Of a stretch of DNA of 25,290 nt, positions 24,899 to 25,290 are shown in pieces; position 1 is the stretch's first letter, and every line of letters starts with the position of its first letter. Both the position numbers and the translations under genes were made by a program. The notes under the pieces are model-generated. The model made no database searches. It was not told where the DNA came from and saw only the letters and a list, made by a program, of their open reading frames with translations. Origin of the DNA: Akkermansiaceae bacterium UBA2367 (GTDB taxonomy: Bacteria > Verrucomicrobiota > Verrucomicrobiia > Verrucomicrobiales > DEV007); assembly GCA_002344525.1 (NCBI GenBank), contig DDTJ01000094.1:1-25290 (forward strand). The letters run 5' to 3'.

Positions 24899-25108
24899 GC
24901 GCTTGACTCAATCGAGCCGCCGCTTGCGGCGGCCCAAGCGCAAGGTTGCGACAGGGCCGGGGGTACACCGTACCTCGGCGAGGGAGTTCCATCCCGTTCG
25001 TAGATGGGACCCCCGGCCCTGATCGCCGGCCTCAACGGAAGCCGTACCTTATCAAGGGCACATTCTACGGATTGGAAGCCCCAAGACAAGCTCGAACTCG
25101 ACGGCCGC
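24899..25108 (+). ncRNA. Candidate IS110 bridge RNA
   Basis: The order of elements fits a bridge RNA. (a) A 5' stem-loop: GCGCTTG (24899-24905) pairs with CAAGCGC (24935-24941) around an inner 8-bp stem (24916-24923 with 24926-24933). (b) A first loop closed by a perfect 13-bp stem (24952-24964 with 25009-25021), containing ACCTCGGC (24972-24979), identical to the DNA left of the insertion, and GTTCGTAG (24996-25003), whose complement begins with CTAC. (c) A second, weaker loop (about 25022-25108) containing AGACAAGC (25084-25091), complementary to the element's left end including the CT core. An 8-base repeat CCGTACCT occurs in both loops (24968, 25042). The RNA would guide the DEDD transposase to target and donor DNA. 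Ends of the RNA are estimates; no expression data. Confidence 0.65.
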
Positions 25109-25161
25109 ATCGCAACCGCCCAACCACAACCCAACCACAACCCCGGCACATCCACCCCGCC

Positions 25162-25290
25162 ATGCCCGATCCCATCCACCCCACCCCCGTCTGCCTCGGC
25201 ATCGACATCGCCAAGGACTCCTTCGAGGCCTGCGTCCTCCACCCCGGCGGGCGCAAGTCCACCAAAGCCTTCGCCAACGCCGGGGAGGGC
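25162..25290 (+). CDS. IS110-family transposase (DEDD recombinase), N-terminal 43 codons only
   Basis: The frame opens at an ATG at 25162 and runs off the window edge. VCLGIDIAKDSFEACVL (10-26) is the start of the RuvC-like DEDD domain of IS110 transposases (PF01548), with D15 as the probable first catalytic aspartate. The C-terminal serine-containing domain would lie beyond the window, so completeness cannot be judged. It is preceded by the structured non-coding region that probably encodes the bridge RNA, the layout expected of the IS110 (not IS1111) subgroup. Confidence 0.88.
   Translation, partial: MPDPIHPTPVCLGIDIAKDSFEACVLHPGGRKSTKAFANAGEG

Larger units (their letters stand above)
24879..25290 (+). 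mobile_element. IS110-family insertion sequence, left end and start of transposase (right part outside window)
   Basis: The transposase N-terminus at 25162 identifies the family. The left end is placed at the CT dinucleotide 24879-24880 for three reasons: the REP element loses its symmetry there, the putative target guide (24972-24979) is identical to 24872-24879, and the putative donor guide (25084-25091) is complementary to 24878-24885. IS110 elements lack classical terminal inverted repeats, so the boundary cannot be confirmed by an end motif. The 282 bases before the transposase start are non-coding and highly structured. Confidence 0.72.

Noticed and set aside
24684..24992. 103-codon N-terminal extension of the DUF6807 gene
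   Set aside because: It would be encoded antisense across the IS110 left end and REP element and would place the signal peptide internally.
24809..25021. CRISPR-like array at the series of palindromes near the right end
   Set aside because: The palindromes differ in sequence and spacing and are better explained by a REP element and bridge RNA stems; no repeat-spacer periodicity exists anywhere in the window.

Overview
The window is a GC-rich (roughly two-thirds G+C) bacterial chromosome segment. Its gene content points to the Planctomycetes-Verrucomicrobia-Chlamydiae group, most likely a free-living heterotrophic Verrucomicrobium. Typical markers are a ThuA/PVC-type 'membrane-bound dehydrogenase' giant, a DUF1549/DUF1553 (PSD1) protein paired with a DUF1501 Tat protein, a DUF6807 (PmoA-like) secreted protein, a tandem alpha/beta hydrolase and a Tat-exported xylose-isomerase-like protein. 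Start codons mostly lack a clear Shine-Dalgarno sequence. The lineage is inferred from families only.

Layout. (1) 1-3532, minus: a large secreted protein cut by the left edge. (2) 3825-4688, plus: Tat-exported sugar isomerase/epimerase-like protein. (3) 4712-13413, minus: housekeeping and envelope genes: class A penicillin-binding protein, aroB, nagA, a membrane-anchored TPR protein, cysK, corA and uppP. PBP1A, UppP and NagA all serve peptidoglycan synthesis, lipid carrier recycling or amino sugar turnover. (4) 13623-20568, minus: exported catabolism-type genes: double-domain hydrolase, DUF1501 protein, a low-GC DUF4826 gene, and the PSD1 protein. The last three probably represent a PSD1-DUF1501 pair split by an insertion. 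(5) 20839-22806, plus: a GT4-GT2 glycosyltransferase fusion with an odd C-terminal tail. (6) 22927-24683, minus: a lone pseudopilin and a DUF6807 protein. (7) 24879-25290, plus: the left end of an IS110-family element with the first 43 codons of its transposase.

The intergenic DNA is crowded with dispersed palindromes of at least four kinds: long 'ATTCGCGT...ACGCGAAT' elements, long 'TTTTGACCACG' palindromes, a BIME-like cluster of three alternating hairpins, and a two-hairpin REP element. One element appears to supply the start codon of the PSD1 gene.

The most exciting signal is at the right edge. The 280 bases upstream of the IS110 transposase look like a bridge RNA gene: a 5' stem-loop, then a loop closed by a perfect 13-bp stem, then a second loop. 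Two 8-base segments match the flanking DNA as target and donor guides should, and both place the same CT core at 24879-24880, exactly where the REP hairpin is broken. No tRNA, rRNA or CRISPR array was seen.
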